Below, piece by piece: positions 35,006 to 43,996 of a stretch of 64,000 bases of DNA. The first letter of the stretch is position 1. Each line of letters begins with the position of its first letter. The notes beneath the pieces were generated by a model that saw nothing but the letters and a program-made list of their open reading frames with translations, did no database searches and was not told the DNA's origin. The position numbers were made by a program, and so were the translations under genes. The stretch comes from Actinoplanes flavus (GTDB taxonomy: Bacteria > Actinomycetota > Actinomycetes > Mycobacteriales > Micromonosporaceae): assembly GCF_017592555.1 (NCBI RefSeq), contig NZ_JAGFNS010000015.1, positions 1 through 64,000 of the forward strand. The letters run 5' to 3'.

Positions 35006-37996
35006 TCACCCGCCCGACGTTCCCGACGGGCTGGCGGCGGTGGACGGGCTGGCGGCCGTGGACGGGCTCGGCGACGCGCTCGGCGCGGCACCGGGCTTGC
35101 TGGCCGCCTGGAAGCGGGCCATCGCCTCGTCGAGGGCCTTCATCGCCTCACCCTCCTTGACGAAGTCACCGGCCTGCCTCGCGGCGCGCAGGTCCTCGAT
35201 GGCCTTGTCGACGTCCGCGGCCGCCTGGGCCAGCTCGGCACTGATCTCGCCGGGCGGCTGGTTGGGGGTCGTCGGGGTGGTCGGCGTCGTCGGAGTGCCG
35301 CCGGTGCTGGGCGCGCCCTTGCCGAGGGCCGCGAGGGCTTCGAGGCCCTTGGTGAGGTTGTCCTCGAGGACGACGTAGTTGCCGGCGTCACCGTAGGAGA
35401 CCAGCACCTTCTGGAGCAGCGGCGCGGTGCTGGCCTGGCTGTCCCGGACGTAGACGGGTTCGACGTACAGGATGTCGTCGGCCAGTGGCAGCGAGATCAG
35501 GTTGCCGTAGAGGACCGTGGCCTGACCGGCACGGGTGAGCAGGGTCAACTGGTTCGAGACGCGGGAGTTGTTGACCATCCGCTGGTGCACCTGGACCGGA
35601 CCGGGCACGACCGTGTTGTCCGGCAGCTCGAGAATCTCGAGCCTGGGTTGCCCGTCGACGTAGGAGCCGGAGATCAGGGCCGCCATGTTCTCCCGGTTGG
35701 CCGGGGTGACGCCGGAGGTCAGCTGGAACCGGGTCTCCTCCTGCTCGGGCAGCTTGACGTTCAGGTAGAACGGCGGCTGCTTGCCGCTCTGCGGCGAGTC
35801 CGGAGCGTTCGGGACCTGCCAGAAGTCGTCGCCGGAGAAGAACGTCCGCGCGTCGGTGACGTGGAACTTGGTGAGCAGGTTGCGCTGCACCTTGAACAGG
35901 TCGGCCGGGTAGCGGAAGTGCTCGGCGAGCGCCGCCGGGATCTGGCTCTTCGGGACGATCAGGTCGCCGCCGAACGCCTTGTTCCACGCCTTGAGGACCG
36001 GGTCCTGCTCGTCGAACTCGTAGAGCGTCACGGTGCCGTCGTACGCGTCGACGGTCGCCTTGACCGAGTTGCGCATGTAGTTGACGTCGTCCTTGGCCAG
36101 GGCGAAGGAGCCGGTGCCGGTCAGTTCGTCACGCGTCTCGGTGGCCAGGTTGATCTTCTGGGCGTACGGGTAGGTCTTCGCGGTCGTGTAACCGTCGAGG
36201 ATCCAGGTGATCCGCCCGTTGACGACGGCCGGGTACGGGTCGCCGTCGATGGTGAGGAACGGCGCGACCTTGGCGACCCGCTCACGGGGCTCCCGGATGT
36301 ACATCAGCCGGGAATCCGCGTTGACCGCGTCGGAGAGCAGGAAGTTGCTCTCGGTGTTCTTGATCGCGAAGACCATCCGGCGGAAGAACGACCCGATCTC
36401 GACGCCGCCCTTGCCCTCGTAGGTGTAGAGCACGTCGCCGCTGCTGGCGTTCTGCTCCTGCGGCCGGTCGAACTCGACGTTCTTCGTCTTGTCCTCCTGG
36501 CCGACGATCACGTACTCGGTGGACTGCTCGCCGTAGTAGATCCGCGGCTGCTCCGCCTTGATCAGGTCGGTCGCCTCGGCACAGTCGGTCTGGCCCTGTC
36601 CGCCGCCGCCGAGGAAGCCGGAGACGAAGTACGGAAGGCCGGTGCCGCAGACCCGGTTGGCCGGCGCCGCCACCAGGCCGTAGCCGTGGGTGTAGACGGT
36701 GTGCCGGTTGATCCAGTTGCGCTGCTGGGCGGTGAGCTTGTCGTCGTTTATCTCGCGGGCGCCGACCACGTAGTCCTGGCTCTTGCCGTCGATCGTGTAC
36801 CGGTCGACGTCGAGCTTCTCGCCGAAGTCGTAGAAGCCACGGGGCTGCTGGGACTGGGTGAACGCCTGGGAGACGAGCTGCGGGTCGACCAGCCGGACGT
36901 TCTGCGCGCTGGTGTCGGCAGCCAGCGTCTCCGGTGGCCGGGCGCTGCGTGCCGCGTACTGCGTGACGTCGGTGTTCTCCAACCCGAACGCCGCCCTGGT
37001 CGCTTCGATCGACCGTAGGATGTAGGGCGACTCCTTGTCCGAGAGGCTGGGCTTGACCTGGAAGTTCTGCACCGCCAACGGGTAGATGCCACCGATCGCC
37101 ACGGCCGAGATGGCCAGCAGGGCCAGCGAGACGCCGGGCCAGACCAGGTTCCGCATCACCGCGTTGGAGAAGACGATGATCGCGATCGCCACCACGATGG
37201 AGATGTAGGCGAGGATCTCCTTGGCCGGCAGCAGCGCGTTGACATCGGTGTAGCCGGCGCCGTAGAGATCCGGCGACACGTGCTTCTCCAGCAGCAGGGC
37301 CCGCCGGTCCAGCACGTAGGCCACCGCCTTGAGCAGCACGAAGACCGCGACCAGGGTGGTCAGGTGGGCGCGCGCCGCACCGGTCATCCGGTCGCCGACA
37401 CCCTGGAGGCGCACGCCGCCGAAGATGTAGTGCACCGCCAGCGCGCCGAGCACCGACAGCACCACGGCCGTGAACCCGAGCCCGAGCAGGTAGCGCAGCC
37501 ACGGGTACTCGAACACGTAGAACGAGATGTCGACGTTGAACTGCGGGTCCGGGACGCCGAACGGCTCGCCGTTGCGGAACAGCATCCAGTCGCTCCACCG
37601 GCTCTGCGCGGAGAGGCCCGCGAAGAAGCCGATGACCAGGCCGGTCACCGCGATCCACAGGCCCAGGCGGGGTGCGAGGATCATCCGGTAGCGCTCGAGG
37701 GTGGCCTGTTCGGCGGAGTGCGGGCGCAGCAGCGGCCGCAGACGGTATGCCAGGTACAGGTTTCCGGCGACGATCAGCGTCATCACCGCACCGACCGCCA
37801 CGAACAGGACGAGGCGGGTCAGCAGCACTCCGGAGAAGACGTTCGTCTTCTGGACCTCGGAGAACCACAGATAGTCGGTGTACGCGTCGATACCCCAACC
37901 GAGCAGCGTGAATAGGACGAAGACCCCGACCAGGACGCCGACGGTGACGCGACCGCGCCGGCTCATCCTCGGTAGAGGACTGTTACGCATGACCAC
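35006..37996 (-). CDS. UPF0182 family membrane protein
   Basis: 996 residues. Seven or so hydrophobic segments occupy the first third (for example VTVGVLVGVFVLFTLLGWG and LVLFVAVGAVMTLIVAGN). A large hydrophilic domain follows, with a Pro/Thr/Ser-rich, low-complexity C-terminus ending GTSGG. GTG start at 37996; an ATG two codons later is possible. Members are common in actinobacteria; the function is unknown. It lies next to the PDZ protease gene, as in the mycobacterial Rv3193c-Rv3194c pair. Confidence 0.92.
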   Translation of the reverse strand: MVMRNSPLPRMSRRGRVTVGVLVGVFVLFTLLGWGIDAYTDYLWFSEVQKTNVFSGVLLTRLVLFVAVGAVMTLIVAGNLYLAYRLRPLLRPHSAEQATLERYRMILAPRLGLWIAVTGLVIGFFAGLSAQSRWSDWMLFRNGEPFGVPDPQFNVDISFYVFEYPWLRYLLGLGFTAVVLSVLGALAVHYIFGGVRLQGVGDRMTGAARAHLTTLVAVFVLLKAVAYVLDRRALLLEKHVSPDLYGAGYTDVNALLPAKEILAYISIVVAIAIIVFSNAVMRNLVWPGVSLALLAISAVAIGGIYPLAVQNFQVKPSLSDKESPYILRSIEATRAAFGLENTDVTQYAARSARPPETLAADTSAQNVRLVDPQLVSQAFTQSQQPRGFYDFGEKLDVDRYTIDGKSQDYVVGAREINDDKLTAQQRNWINRHTVYTHGYGLVAAPANRVCGTGLPYFVSGFLGGGGQGQTDCAEATDLIKAEQPRIYYGEQSTEYVIVGQEDKTKNVEFDRPQEQNASSGDVLYTYEGKGGVEIGSFFRRMVFAIKNTESNFLLSDAVNADSRLMYIREPRERVAKVAPFLTIDGDPYPAVVNGRITWILDGYTTAKTYPYAQKINLATETRDELTGTGSFALAKDDVNYMRNSVKATVDAYDGTVTLYEFDEQDPVLKAWNKAFGGDLIVPKSQIPAALAEHFRYPADLFKVQRNLLTKFHVTDARTFFSGDDFWQVPNAPDSPQSGKQPPFYLNVKLPEQEETRFQLTSGVTPANRENMAALISGSYVDGQPRLEILELPDNTVVPGPVQVHQRMVNNSRVSNQLTLLTRAGQATVLYGNLISLPLADDILYVEPVYVRDSQASTAPLLQKVLVSYGDAGNYVVLEDNLTKGLEALAALGKGAPSTGGTPTTPTTPTTPNQPPGEISAELAQAAADVDKAIEDLRAARQAGDFVKEGEAMKALDEAMARFQAASKPGAAPSASPSPSTAASPSTAASPSGTSGG

Positions 37997-38093
37997 GTTG
38001 GCTCCACACTTCCTCTGGCCGGTTCTTCACCTTACGATGTCGCATCCAGCTTCGATACGCGGCAGAACTGTCTCGTCACTCCGGGCACACCCG

Positions 38094-39140
38094 TCACGAG
38101 GCCGAGCACGGCTTCGGGGTGTTGCCGGAGGTGAAGGCCTGTAGCGCGGTGAGCGCGTCGTCCACCGTGGCGACCTCGGCCATCGGCAGGCCGGGCACGG
38201 CGTTCTTCAGCGCCTCCGCACAGTTCTCCCTGGGGACCAGGAAGAGTTCGGCGCCGGCCTTCTTGGCGCCGACCAGCTTCTGCGGGATGCCACCGATCGG
38301 GCCGACGTTGCCGCTGTCGTCGATGGTGCCGGTGCCCGCGATCACCCGGCCGCCGGTCAGATCCTCGGGGCGCATCTTGTCGATGATGCCGAGGGTGAAC
38401 ATCAGGCCGGCGCTCGGCCCACCGATCTTGTCGAGGTCGATCTCGATCTCGTACGGGTTGGGCTGCTTGGTGTCGATCTCGATGCCGATCCGCGGCGTGC
38501 CGTCCTTCTCGTCGGCGCGCGAGGTGAGCCGCGCCGTGGCCGGCTGCCCGCCCCGGGTGTAGGCGACGGTCAGCGTGGACCCGGCCGGCTTGCTCCGGAC
38601 CAGCTCGGTCACCTGGGCCCGGTCGGTGATCGGGGTGCCGTCGACAGCGGTGATCACATCGTCCGGTCGCAGCACGTCCTCGGCCGCTCCACCCGGGGTG
38701 ACCTTGGCCACGTAGACCTGCACCGGGTAACCCAGCTCACGCAGAGCCACCGTCTCGGCGCTGCTCTGCGACTGTTTCCACTCCTGCGCGTTCTGCTCCT
38801 GGACCTGCTTCTCGCTCTGGTCCGGCGGATAGATCAGCTCACGCGGCACCACCGCGTCGGAGTCGCTCAGCCAGCTGCGGATCGCCTGGACCAGCTCCAC
38901 CTGTGACTGCACGTTGACGGTGGTCAGGCGCAGTTGCCCGGCCGACTTCGAGGTCTCGCCCTTCGTGACCTGGATGACCTCGGTGCCGTTGTCCGAACCG
39001 AGGGTGTCGACCGTGGGCCCGGGCTTGAGCACCACGTAGGGCATCGGTGCGACCATGACACCGGCAGCCAGGAGTGCGGTGATCAGGGCGCCGAGGATGA
39101 CGGTGACACCGCGACGTCTCATGCGCGGAAGCGTACCCAC
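38094..39140 (-). CDS. PDZ domain/Lon-like (S16) membrane protease, YlbL family
   Basis: 348 residues. One N-terminal membrane helix (VTVILGALITALLAAGVMV). A PDZ domain is seen around AAEDVLRPDDVITAVDGTPI. A C-terminal Lon-type domain has the Ser of KIGGPSAGLMFTLGI and the Lys of GAKKAGAELFLVP, the catalytic dyad. It would act at the outer face of the membrane. It is transcribed toward the UPF0182 gene, which it precedes by 97 bp, and diverges from the DUF2342 gene. Confidence 0.92.
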   Translation of the reverse strand: MGTLPRMRRRGVTVILGALITALLAAGVMVAPMPYVVLKPGPTVDTLGSDNGTEVIQVTKGETSKSAGQLRLTTVNVQSQVELVQAIRSWLSDSDAVVPRELIYPPDQSEKQVQEQNAQEWKQSQSSAETVALRELGYPVQVYVAKVTPGGAAEDVLRPDDVITAVDGTPITDRAQVTELVRSKPAGSTLTVAYTRGGQPATARLTSRADEKDGTPRIGIEIDTKQPNPYEIEIDLDKIGGPSAGLMFTLGIIDKMRPEDLTGGRVIAGTGTIDDSGNVGPIGGIPQKLVGAKKAGAELFLVPRENCAEALKNAVPGLPMAEVATVDDALTALQAFTSGNTPKPCSAS

Positions 39141-39212
39141 CTTCTCTGAGTTCTCTCTGAGCTGACACCTCCCTCAGTCCGCTACGGGGTTTTCGCGCGT
39201 ACCGTTGGGGTC

Positions 39213-40448
39213 GTGCCTGATATCCCGTTCGGCTTCTCCCTGCCGGGCGCTCAGCCGCCCGACCCCTCCGACCCGCAGCAGATGCAGCAGTTCATGGCGC
39301 AGCTGCAGCAGATGTTCGCCGCGCCCGGCAGTGGCCCGGTCAACTGGGACCTGGCTCGACAGGTCGCCGCCAGCCAGCTCTCGGCGTCCGGTGACCCCGC
39401 GGTGAACATGCTGGAGCGCCACCAGGTCGAGGAGGCGCTCCGCCTCGCCGATCTCTGGCTCGACCCGGTGTGCGCGCTTCCCAGTGGCATCCACAAGTCC
39501 GTGGCGTGGAACCGCAACGAGTGGATCTACAACACTCTCGACGTCTGGAAGAAGCTGTGCGAGCCGATCGCCGGCCGCATGGTCGGCGCCATGGGCGACC
39601 TCGTTCCCGAGGAGGCCCGCGCCCAGCTCGGCCCGATGCAGTCGATGGTCGCCACCCTCGGCGGCGCGCTCTTCGGCGGCCAGCTCGGCCAGGCCTTCGG
39701 CCAGCTCGCGGCCGAGGTCCTCTCGGCCGGCGACATCGGCCTTCCGCTCGGTCCGGCCGGCACGGCCGCGCTGGTCCCGTCCAACATCAAGGCGTACGGG
39801 TCCGGCCTCGAGCTTCCCGAGGACCAGGTCCGGCTGTACGTCGCGTTGCGCGAGGCCGCCCACCAGCGGCTGTTCGGGCACGTCCCGTGGCTGCGGGCGC
39901 ACGTGCTCAGCGCCGTCGAGACGTATGCGAGCGGCATCACCGTCAACCGGGAGGCCATCGAGGAGGCGATGAGCCGCGTCGACCCGAGCGATCCCGAGTC
40001 GATGCAGGCGATGGCCCTGGAGGGCATCTTCACGCCGGAGGACACCCCGCAGCAGAAGGCCGGGCTGGCCCGGCTGGAGACCGCGCTCGCCCTGGTCGAG
40101 GGCTGGGTGGGCCACGTGGTCGACGCCGCGGCGGGTGACCGTCTGCCGTCGGTGGCCGCGCTGGGCGAGGCGTTCCGCCGCCGCCGGGCCGCCGGCGGGC
40201 CGGCCGAGCAGACCTTCGCCGCCCTGGTCGGCCTGGAGCTGCGCCCACGCCGCCTGCGCGAGGCCGGCGCCCTGTGGGCCGCCGTCACCGAGCACCGCGG
40301 CATCCCCGGCCGGGACGCCCTGTGGGACCACCCCGACCTGCTGCCCACCAACGACGACTTCGCCGACCCGGAGGGCTTCGCGCGCAGCCGCACCGACTGG
40401 GACCTCAGCGAGCTCGAGGGCCTCGAAGACGGCCCGAAGGAGGACTGA
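39213..40448 (+). CDS. DUF2342/zinc-dependent metalloprotease-like protein
   Basis: 411 residues from GTG at 39213. A Pro/Gln-rich start is followed by a helical domain. The metalloprotease-like helix is REAAHQRLFGHV, a variant of HExxH (E-A-A-H), typical of this actinobacterial family. Downstream acidic helices (ETYASGITVNREAIEEAM) fit the same family. Substrate unknown. A perfect palindromic terminator follows. Confidence 0.85.
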   Translation: MPDIPFGFSLPGAQPPDPSDPQQMQQFMAQLQQMFAAPGSGPVNWDLARQVAASQLSASGDPAVNMLERHQVEEALRLADLWLDPVCALPSGIHKSVAWNRNEWIYNTLDVWKKLCEPIAGRMVGAMGDLVPEEARAQLGPMQSMVATLGGALFGGQLGQAFGQLAAEVLSAGDIGLPLGPAGTAALVPSNIKAYGSGLELPEDQVRLYVALREAAHQRLFGHVPWLRAHVLSAVETYASGITVNREAIEEAMSRVDPSDPESMQAMALEGIFTPEDTPQQKAGLARLETALALVEGWVGHVVDAAAGDRLPSVAALGEAFRRRRAAGGPAEQTFAALVGLELRPRRLREAGALWAAVTEHRGIPGRDALWDHPDLLPTNDDFADPEGFARSRTDWDLSELEGLEDGPKED

Positions 40449-40463
40449 CCCGACGAGGCAGGT

Positions 40464-40497
40464 CACCCCGGGGCGCCCGGCCGGGCGCCCCGGGGTG
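40464..40497. terminator. Perfect palindromic terminator
   Basis: A 34-bp perfect palindrome (CACCCCGGGGCGCCCGG and its complement) between the convergent DUF2342 gene and the next gene. Confidence 0.93.
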
Positions 40498-40505
40498 CGT
40501 CGTCC

Positions 40506-41102
40506 TCAGCCGCCGAGGAGGGCGCGGGTGTTCTCCCAGCCTTCCAGCGCCGGGTCGAGGGTGGCCAGGTCGGCCGGGCCGCGCAGACGGCGCCACTGCG
40601 GGGTGGAGGTGACCTCGCCGGGGGCGGGCGCGGTCTTCCGCAGCGCCGGGGCAGACCCCTGATCCAGGTCGTGGTCGGCCAGCCATGCGGGCGCGGGCAG
40701 GCTGGTGGCCACCCCGAAGAGGCCGCCACCCGGACCGCCCGGGGCCACCGCGACCGCCTTGCCGTCGAGCGGGCGCAGCAGCTTGCCCAGCGTCATCCCG
40801 GGCACGTCCGGAGCGTCGGCGGCGATCACCGCGGCCTGATCGAAACCGTCCTCCGCGGCGGCCCGCAGCACCGGCAGCACGGTCGGCGCCGGGATCTCGT
40901 AGATGCGCATCCCCGGCCAGGCGATCTCCTCGGCCAGGGCCCGGTCCCCGGGCGCCGCGGCGATCGCGGCCTCCGCCTGGGCCAGCCGGGCGAGCAGGTC
41001 GACCACGTCTTCGGCCATCGCGGTCCGCCAGGCGACCCGGTCGACACCCGGCGGGCTCCACGGGACCGGCACCAGCATCGCCACAACCACCCGCCGCGTC
41101 AC
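40506..41102 (-). CDS. Small protein resembling GT-A/nucleotidyltransferase fold
   Basis: 198 residues. The segment AAVIAADAPDVPGMTLGKLL resembles the DxD-containing nucleotide-binding loop of glycosyltransferase-A or CofC-like proteins (DUF2064 type). The N-terminus begins MTRRVVVAMLVPVPW, a beta strand. No other motif is certain. It is convergent with the DUF2342 gene. Function not assigned. Confidence 0.55.
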   Translation of the reverse strand: MTRRVVVAMLVPVPWSPPGVDRVAWRTAMAEDVVDLLARLAQAEAAIAAAPGDRALAEEIAWPGMRIYEIPAPTVLPVLRAAAEDGFDQAAVIAADAPDVPGMTLGKLLRPLDGKAVAVAPGGPGGGLFGVATSLPAPAWLADHDLDQGSAPALRKTAPAPGEVTSTPQWRRLRGPADLATLDPALEGWENTRALLGG

Positions 41103-41434
41103 GCCGTCACCCTACCGACCGGCGCCCCCTTCCACCCCCACACCGACCCACCGCTCGCCGTCGTGCCCGCATCCTCCGCTCAGCCGACCGCCCCAGAACC
41201 GAACCTTCAGCTGGCTGTCAGCGCTGCCTCACGGCCACCGAAACAACCCCACGGCGCTGTCTCACGGCCAGCTGAAGCGGGACGCGAGCGGGAGTGGGGC
41301 CGGGAGGGTGACCCACCACAGCGATCTCACCGGGCGGGACCGGCCCCTCGCGCCGCAGGCGCGCCGCGGCCGGGAGTGGGCAGCGAGCCGAAAATGTCCC
41401 GACCGGGGGACGCGTAGGCGTACCGATGAAGGGG
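41103..41434. other. Noncoding spacer with dispersed repeat element
   Basis: 332 bp without a gene. It holds an 11-bp inverted repeat: CTTCAGCTGGC (41205-41215) and GCCAGCTGAAG (41267-41277). Between them GCGCTG-TCTCACGGCC phrases repeat. The phrases resemble the 94-bp units at 34340-34650. Confidence 0.6.
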
Positions 41435-41965
41435 TTATTCGGCCATCACGAGCGTGCCGGCCGCAGAGACGCCTTCCAGATAGCCTCGGGCGCGTTCGGC
41501 TTTGGGGAAGCGGTTCACCAGGTCCCAGAAGCGGGCGTTGTGGCTGGGCACGACCAGGTGGGCGAGTTCGTGCAGCAGGACGTAGTCGATGACCCAGTCG
41601 GGCATCTCCTGGATGCGGTGGGAGATGCGGATGGTCGCGTCGTCGGGGGTGCAGGATCCCCAGCGCCCGTTCTGGTTGGTCACCCACCGCACGCTGGCCG
41701 GCACCACCCGGTCGGCGTGATCGGCCAGGTATCGGCTGGTCAGGCGGCGGGCGCGGGCCAGCAACTCGGCGTCGGTGCACCGCAGGCGTTCCTCGCGGGC
41801 GGCCAGCCGGGCGAGCATCCGCTCCACCCACTCCGTCTCCTCCGCGCGGGAGAAACGGTCGGGGATGAGCACCACGACGCGCTCGCCGTCGCGATAAGCG
41901 GACACCGTCCGTCGCCGGCGCTGACTGCGCCGCACTTCCACGACAGGCTTGCGCGCGCGAGCCAT
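41435..41965 (-). CDS. YgjP-like (DUF45) metallopeptidase
   Basis: 176 residues. The zinc motif HELAHLVVPSHNARFW (HExxH plus a downstream His) and NGRWGSCTPDD are diagnostic of the M48-like YgjP/DUF45 family. Arg-rich N-terminus (SQRRRRTVSAY) suggests an interaction with nucleic acid or ribosome, but this is unproven. Single gene on this strand. Confidence 0.9.
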   Translation of the reverse strand: MARARKPVVEVRRSQRRRRTVSAYRDGERVVVLIPDRFSRAEETEWVERMLARLAAREERLRCTDAELLARARRLTSRYLADHADRVVPASVRWVTNQNGRWGSCTPDDATIRISHRIQEMPDWVIDYVLLHELAHLVVPSHNARFWDLVNRFPKAERARGYLEGVSAAGTLVMAE

Positions 41966-42463
41966 TACCGGCTCGCGCGGCCCAGATTCGGGTTCACGTT
42001 GAGACGCTAATCCGCCGCACCCGGGTCACCGCAAGAGTACTGACAATGACTGTCACGGAATATGCGCACTTCGCCCGCATATACCCGAAAAAAATTTCCC
42101 CACCGGCAACACCGGTGACATCCGTCAACCTAGACCATCGTCGACTCAAGCACTCAACAGGCCTGCCTGTCCGGTTTATGCCTCTCCGATGAGAATTGTC
42201 GGCGTGTCTGGGCAAAAGAGGCTATAAAGGGTACTTAGGACCGGCACACTCACGTCGTCGGCGACACCGCCGACGCTGCGCTGACATGGAACCGTTCTGA
42301 CCTGGGTAAGTGAGCGCCCCGGACGGGGAGCACACGACCACCCGGACAGGGGTGGCCACATCCGCGTGGCCGCGTTGCGGTCCAGCGCCGCAGAGAGGTT
42401 CGCGCCCGCCGCCGCGAACAGAGGCACCGGGCCGGGCGGCCGACGATACGACGAGGAGGAACC
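41966..42463. other. Noncoding upstream region of the DUF5679 gene
   Basis: 498 bp without a gene. Features: an A-run with ATTTCCCC near 42091, a TATAAA (42223-42228) that may be a -10, and a perfect hairpin CGTCGGCG-ACAC-CGCCGACG (42256-42275). No -35 with a normal spacer was found. Confidence 0.45.
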
Positions 42464-42625
42464 GTGGCCGAAACCACCTACAACGGCTACTGCGTCAAGT
42501 GCAAGGAGAAGCGTGACTTCCAGGGCAACGTGGAGGTCTCCAAGACCGGCATGAACATGGCCAAGGGCAAGTGCCCGGTCTGCGGGACGACGATGAACCG
42601 GATCCTGGGCAAGGCCAAGGCGTGA
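42464..42625 (+). CDS. DUF5679 small zinc-ribbon protein
   Basis: 53 residues from GTG at 42464, preceded by GAGGAGGAACC. Two CxxC pairs are visible, YCVKCKEKR and CPVCGTTM, forming a zinc ribbon, with a basic C-terminus (NRILGKAKA). The family is conserved in actinobacteria with no known role. A strong terminator follows five bases after the stop. Confidence 0.9.
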   Translation: MAETTYNGYCVKCKEKRDFQGNVEVSKTGMNMAKGKCPVCGTTMNRILGKAKA

Positions 42626-42630
42626 GCCGC

Positions 42631-42672
42631 CTCCGCCGGGGAGGAGCCACCACGGCCACCTCCCCGGCGGAG
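42631..42672 (+). terminator. Intrinsic terminator of the DUF5679 gene
   Basis: Perfect 14-bp stem CTCCGCCGGGGAGG (42631-42644) and CCTCCCCGGCGGAG (42659-42672). Confidence 0.9.
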
Positions 42673-42730
42673 CGGTCAGCCGTAACCGTGTCCACTCAGA
42701 CACGTTGAGTGAATAGGGCCCACTCGGCCC

Positions 42731-42792
42731 TGTGGATAACTAGCCCCGAACCTGTGGACAACCGTAGTCGTAGTCCTCAGGCCTGTGGATAA
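42731..42792 (+). promoter_or_regulatory. Cluster of three DnaA-box-like sites
   Basis: TGTGGATAA (42731-42739), TGTGGACAA (42753-42761) and TGTGGATAA (42784-42792) all face the same way. They match the DnaA box (TTATCCACA/TTGTCCACA, reverse complement). They sit directly upstream of the ThiF-like gene. Confidence 0.65.
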
Positions 42793-42832
42793 CATCACCA
42801 CTGCGCAGCTTCGCAGTGACACCCTGTCATGC

Positions 42833-43969
42833 ATGAACCGGACACCGCTGCCTCGGCCGACCCTGGTCCCCGGGCTGTCCCGCTTCTGGCGCACCGCCGG
42901 CGAGTTGCAGCTGGGGCTCGATCCCGCGCACGCCGTGCTGCTGCGGCTGCCCGATCCCCGGGCCGCCCGGCTCCTCGATCTGCTGGACGGCGACCGCGCC
43001 GAGCGGCTCGTCCTGGTCCGGGCCGCCGAGCTGGACGTCCCGCCGGCCGACGCCCGTGATCTGCTGGATCTGCTGCACGAGGCGGGCCTGGTGCTGCCCG
43101 CCGCCGCACTGCTGCCCGCCGCGCTGCCCGCGGCCGTCCGGGACCGGCTCACCGCCGAGGCCGCGGCTCTCGCGCTGAGCCGCGCCGCCCGTTCCCGCGG
43201 GCCGGGCGCCGACCGGTCCGGCCCGTCGCCCGCGCAGATCCTGCGCCGCCGCCGGGAGGCCCGCGTGGTGCTCACCGGCCGGGGCCGGCTGGGCTCGACC
43301 ATCGCGGTGGCGCTGGCCCAGGCCGGGGTGGGCCACGTGTTCCCGGATCTGGCCGGGGTGGTCGGGCCGGCCGAGATCACCGGCACCCCGCTGCTCACGT
43401 CCGACGTCGGCAGCCCTCGTCACAAGGCGGTCACCGCGGCGCTCGAGCGCATCGTGCCGGGCACCGGAGTGCATCCGATCCGGCGTGTTCCCGCTTCGCT
43501 CGTCATCCAGCTGGCCCACGACGAGCCGCCCGCCCTCGTCGCGGCCGGGCACGAGGCCCGCCGTCAGCCGCATCTGTCCGTGACGGTGCGCGACGGCGCC
43601 GGGGTGATCGGGCCGCTCGTGCCGGCCACCGGCGCACCCTGCCTGAACTGCCTGGACCTTCATCGCCGGGATCGGGACGCCGACTGGACCGGGATCGCCG
43701 CCCCGGCCGCCCCGGACGGGGTCGAGCCGTGCACGGTGACCACGCTGCTCGCGGCCACGGCCTACGCGACCGGTGAGGCGCTCGCCTTCCTGGACGGGGC
43801 CACTCCGGAGACCATCGGCGCCGCCGTGGAGATCTCCACGGCCGGCCGGTTCCGGCGCCGAACCTGGCCGCCGCACCCCCGATGTGGTTGCCGGCGAGGT
43901 CGGCGGAGGCCAACCTTCACAGGACCTTCACCGCATAACCACCAAACCACCTTCCGGCGGGCCGGGTGA
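42833..43969 (+). CDS. ThiF/E1-like family protein (TOMM cyclodehydratase-like)
   Basis: 378 residues from ATG at 42833; a GTG 48 bp upstream would place the last DnaA box inside the gene, so the start is uncertain. A Rossmann-like VVLTGRGRLGSTIAVALAQA lies mid-protein, followed by ACLNCLDLHRRDRD, typical of stand-alone ThiF-like proteins annotated with azole-peptide cyclodehydratases. A late HPRCGC carries more cysteines. No precursor peptide or YcaO partner is nearby, so this is likely a conserved orphan. It precedes the ABC1 gene by 27 bp. Confidence 0.7.
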   Translation: MNRTPLPRPTLVPGLSRFWRTAGELQLGLDPAHAVLLRLPDPRAARLLDLLDGDRAERLVLVRAAELDVPPADARDLLDLLHEAGLVLPAAALLPAALPAAVRDRLTAEAAALALSRAARSRGPGADRSGPSPAQILRRRREARVVLTGRGRLGSTIAVALAQAGVGHVFPDLAGVVGPAEITGTPLLTSDVGSPRHKAVTAALERIVPGTGVHPIRRVPASLVIQLAHDEPPALVAAGHEARRQPHLSVTVRDGAGVIGPLVPATGAPCLNCLDLHRRDRDADWTGIAAPAAPDGVEPCTVTTLLAATAYATGEALAFLDGATPETIGAAVEISTAGRFRRRTWPPHPRCGCRRGRRRPTFTGPSPHNHQTTFRRAG

Positions 43970-43996
43970 GGACCGGACGTCGGTCACAATGATCTG

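Noticed and set aside
42833-43969. Azole-peptide (TOMM) cluster around the ThiF-like gene
   Set aside because: No YcaO, dehydrogenase or precursor is nearby; the neighbours are core genes.
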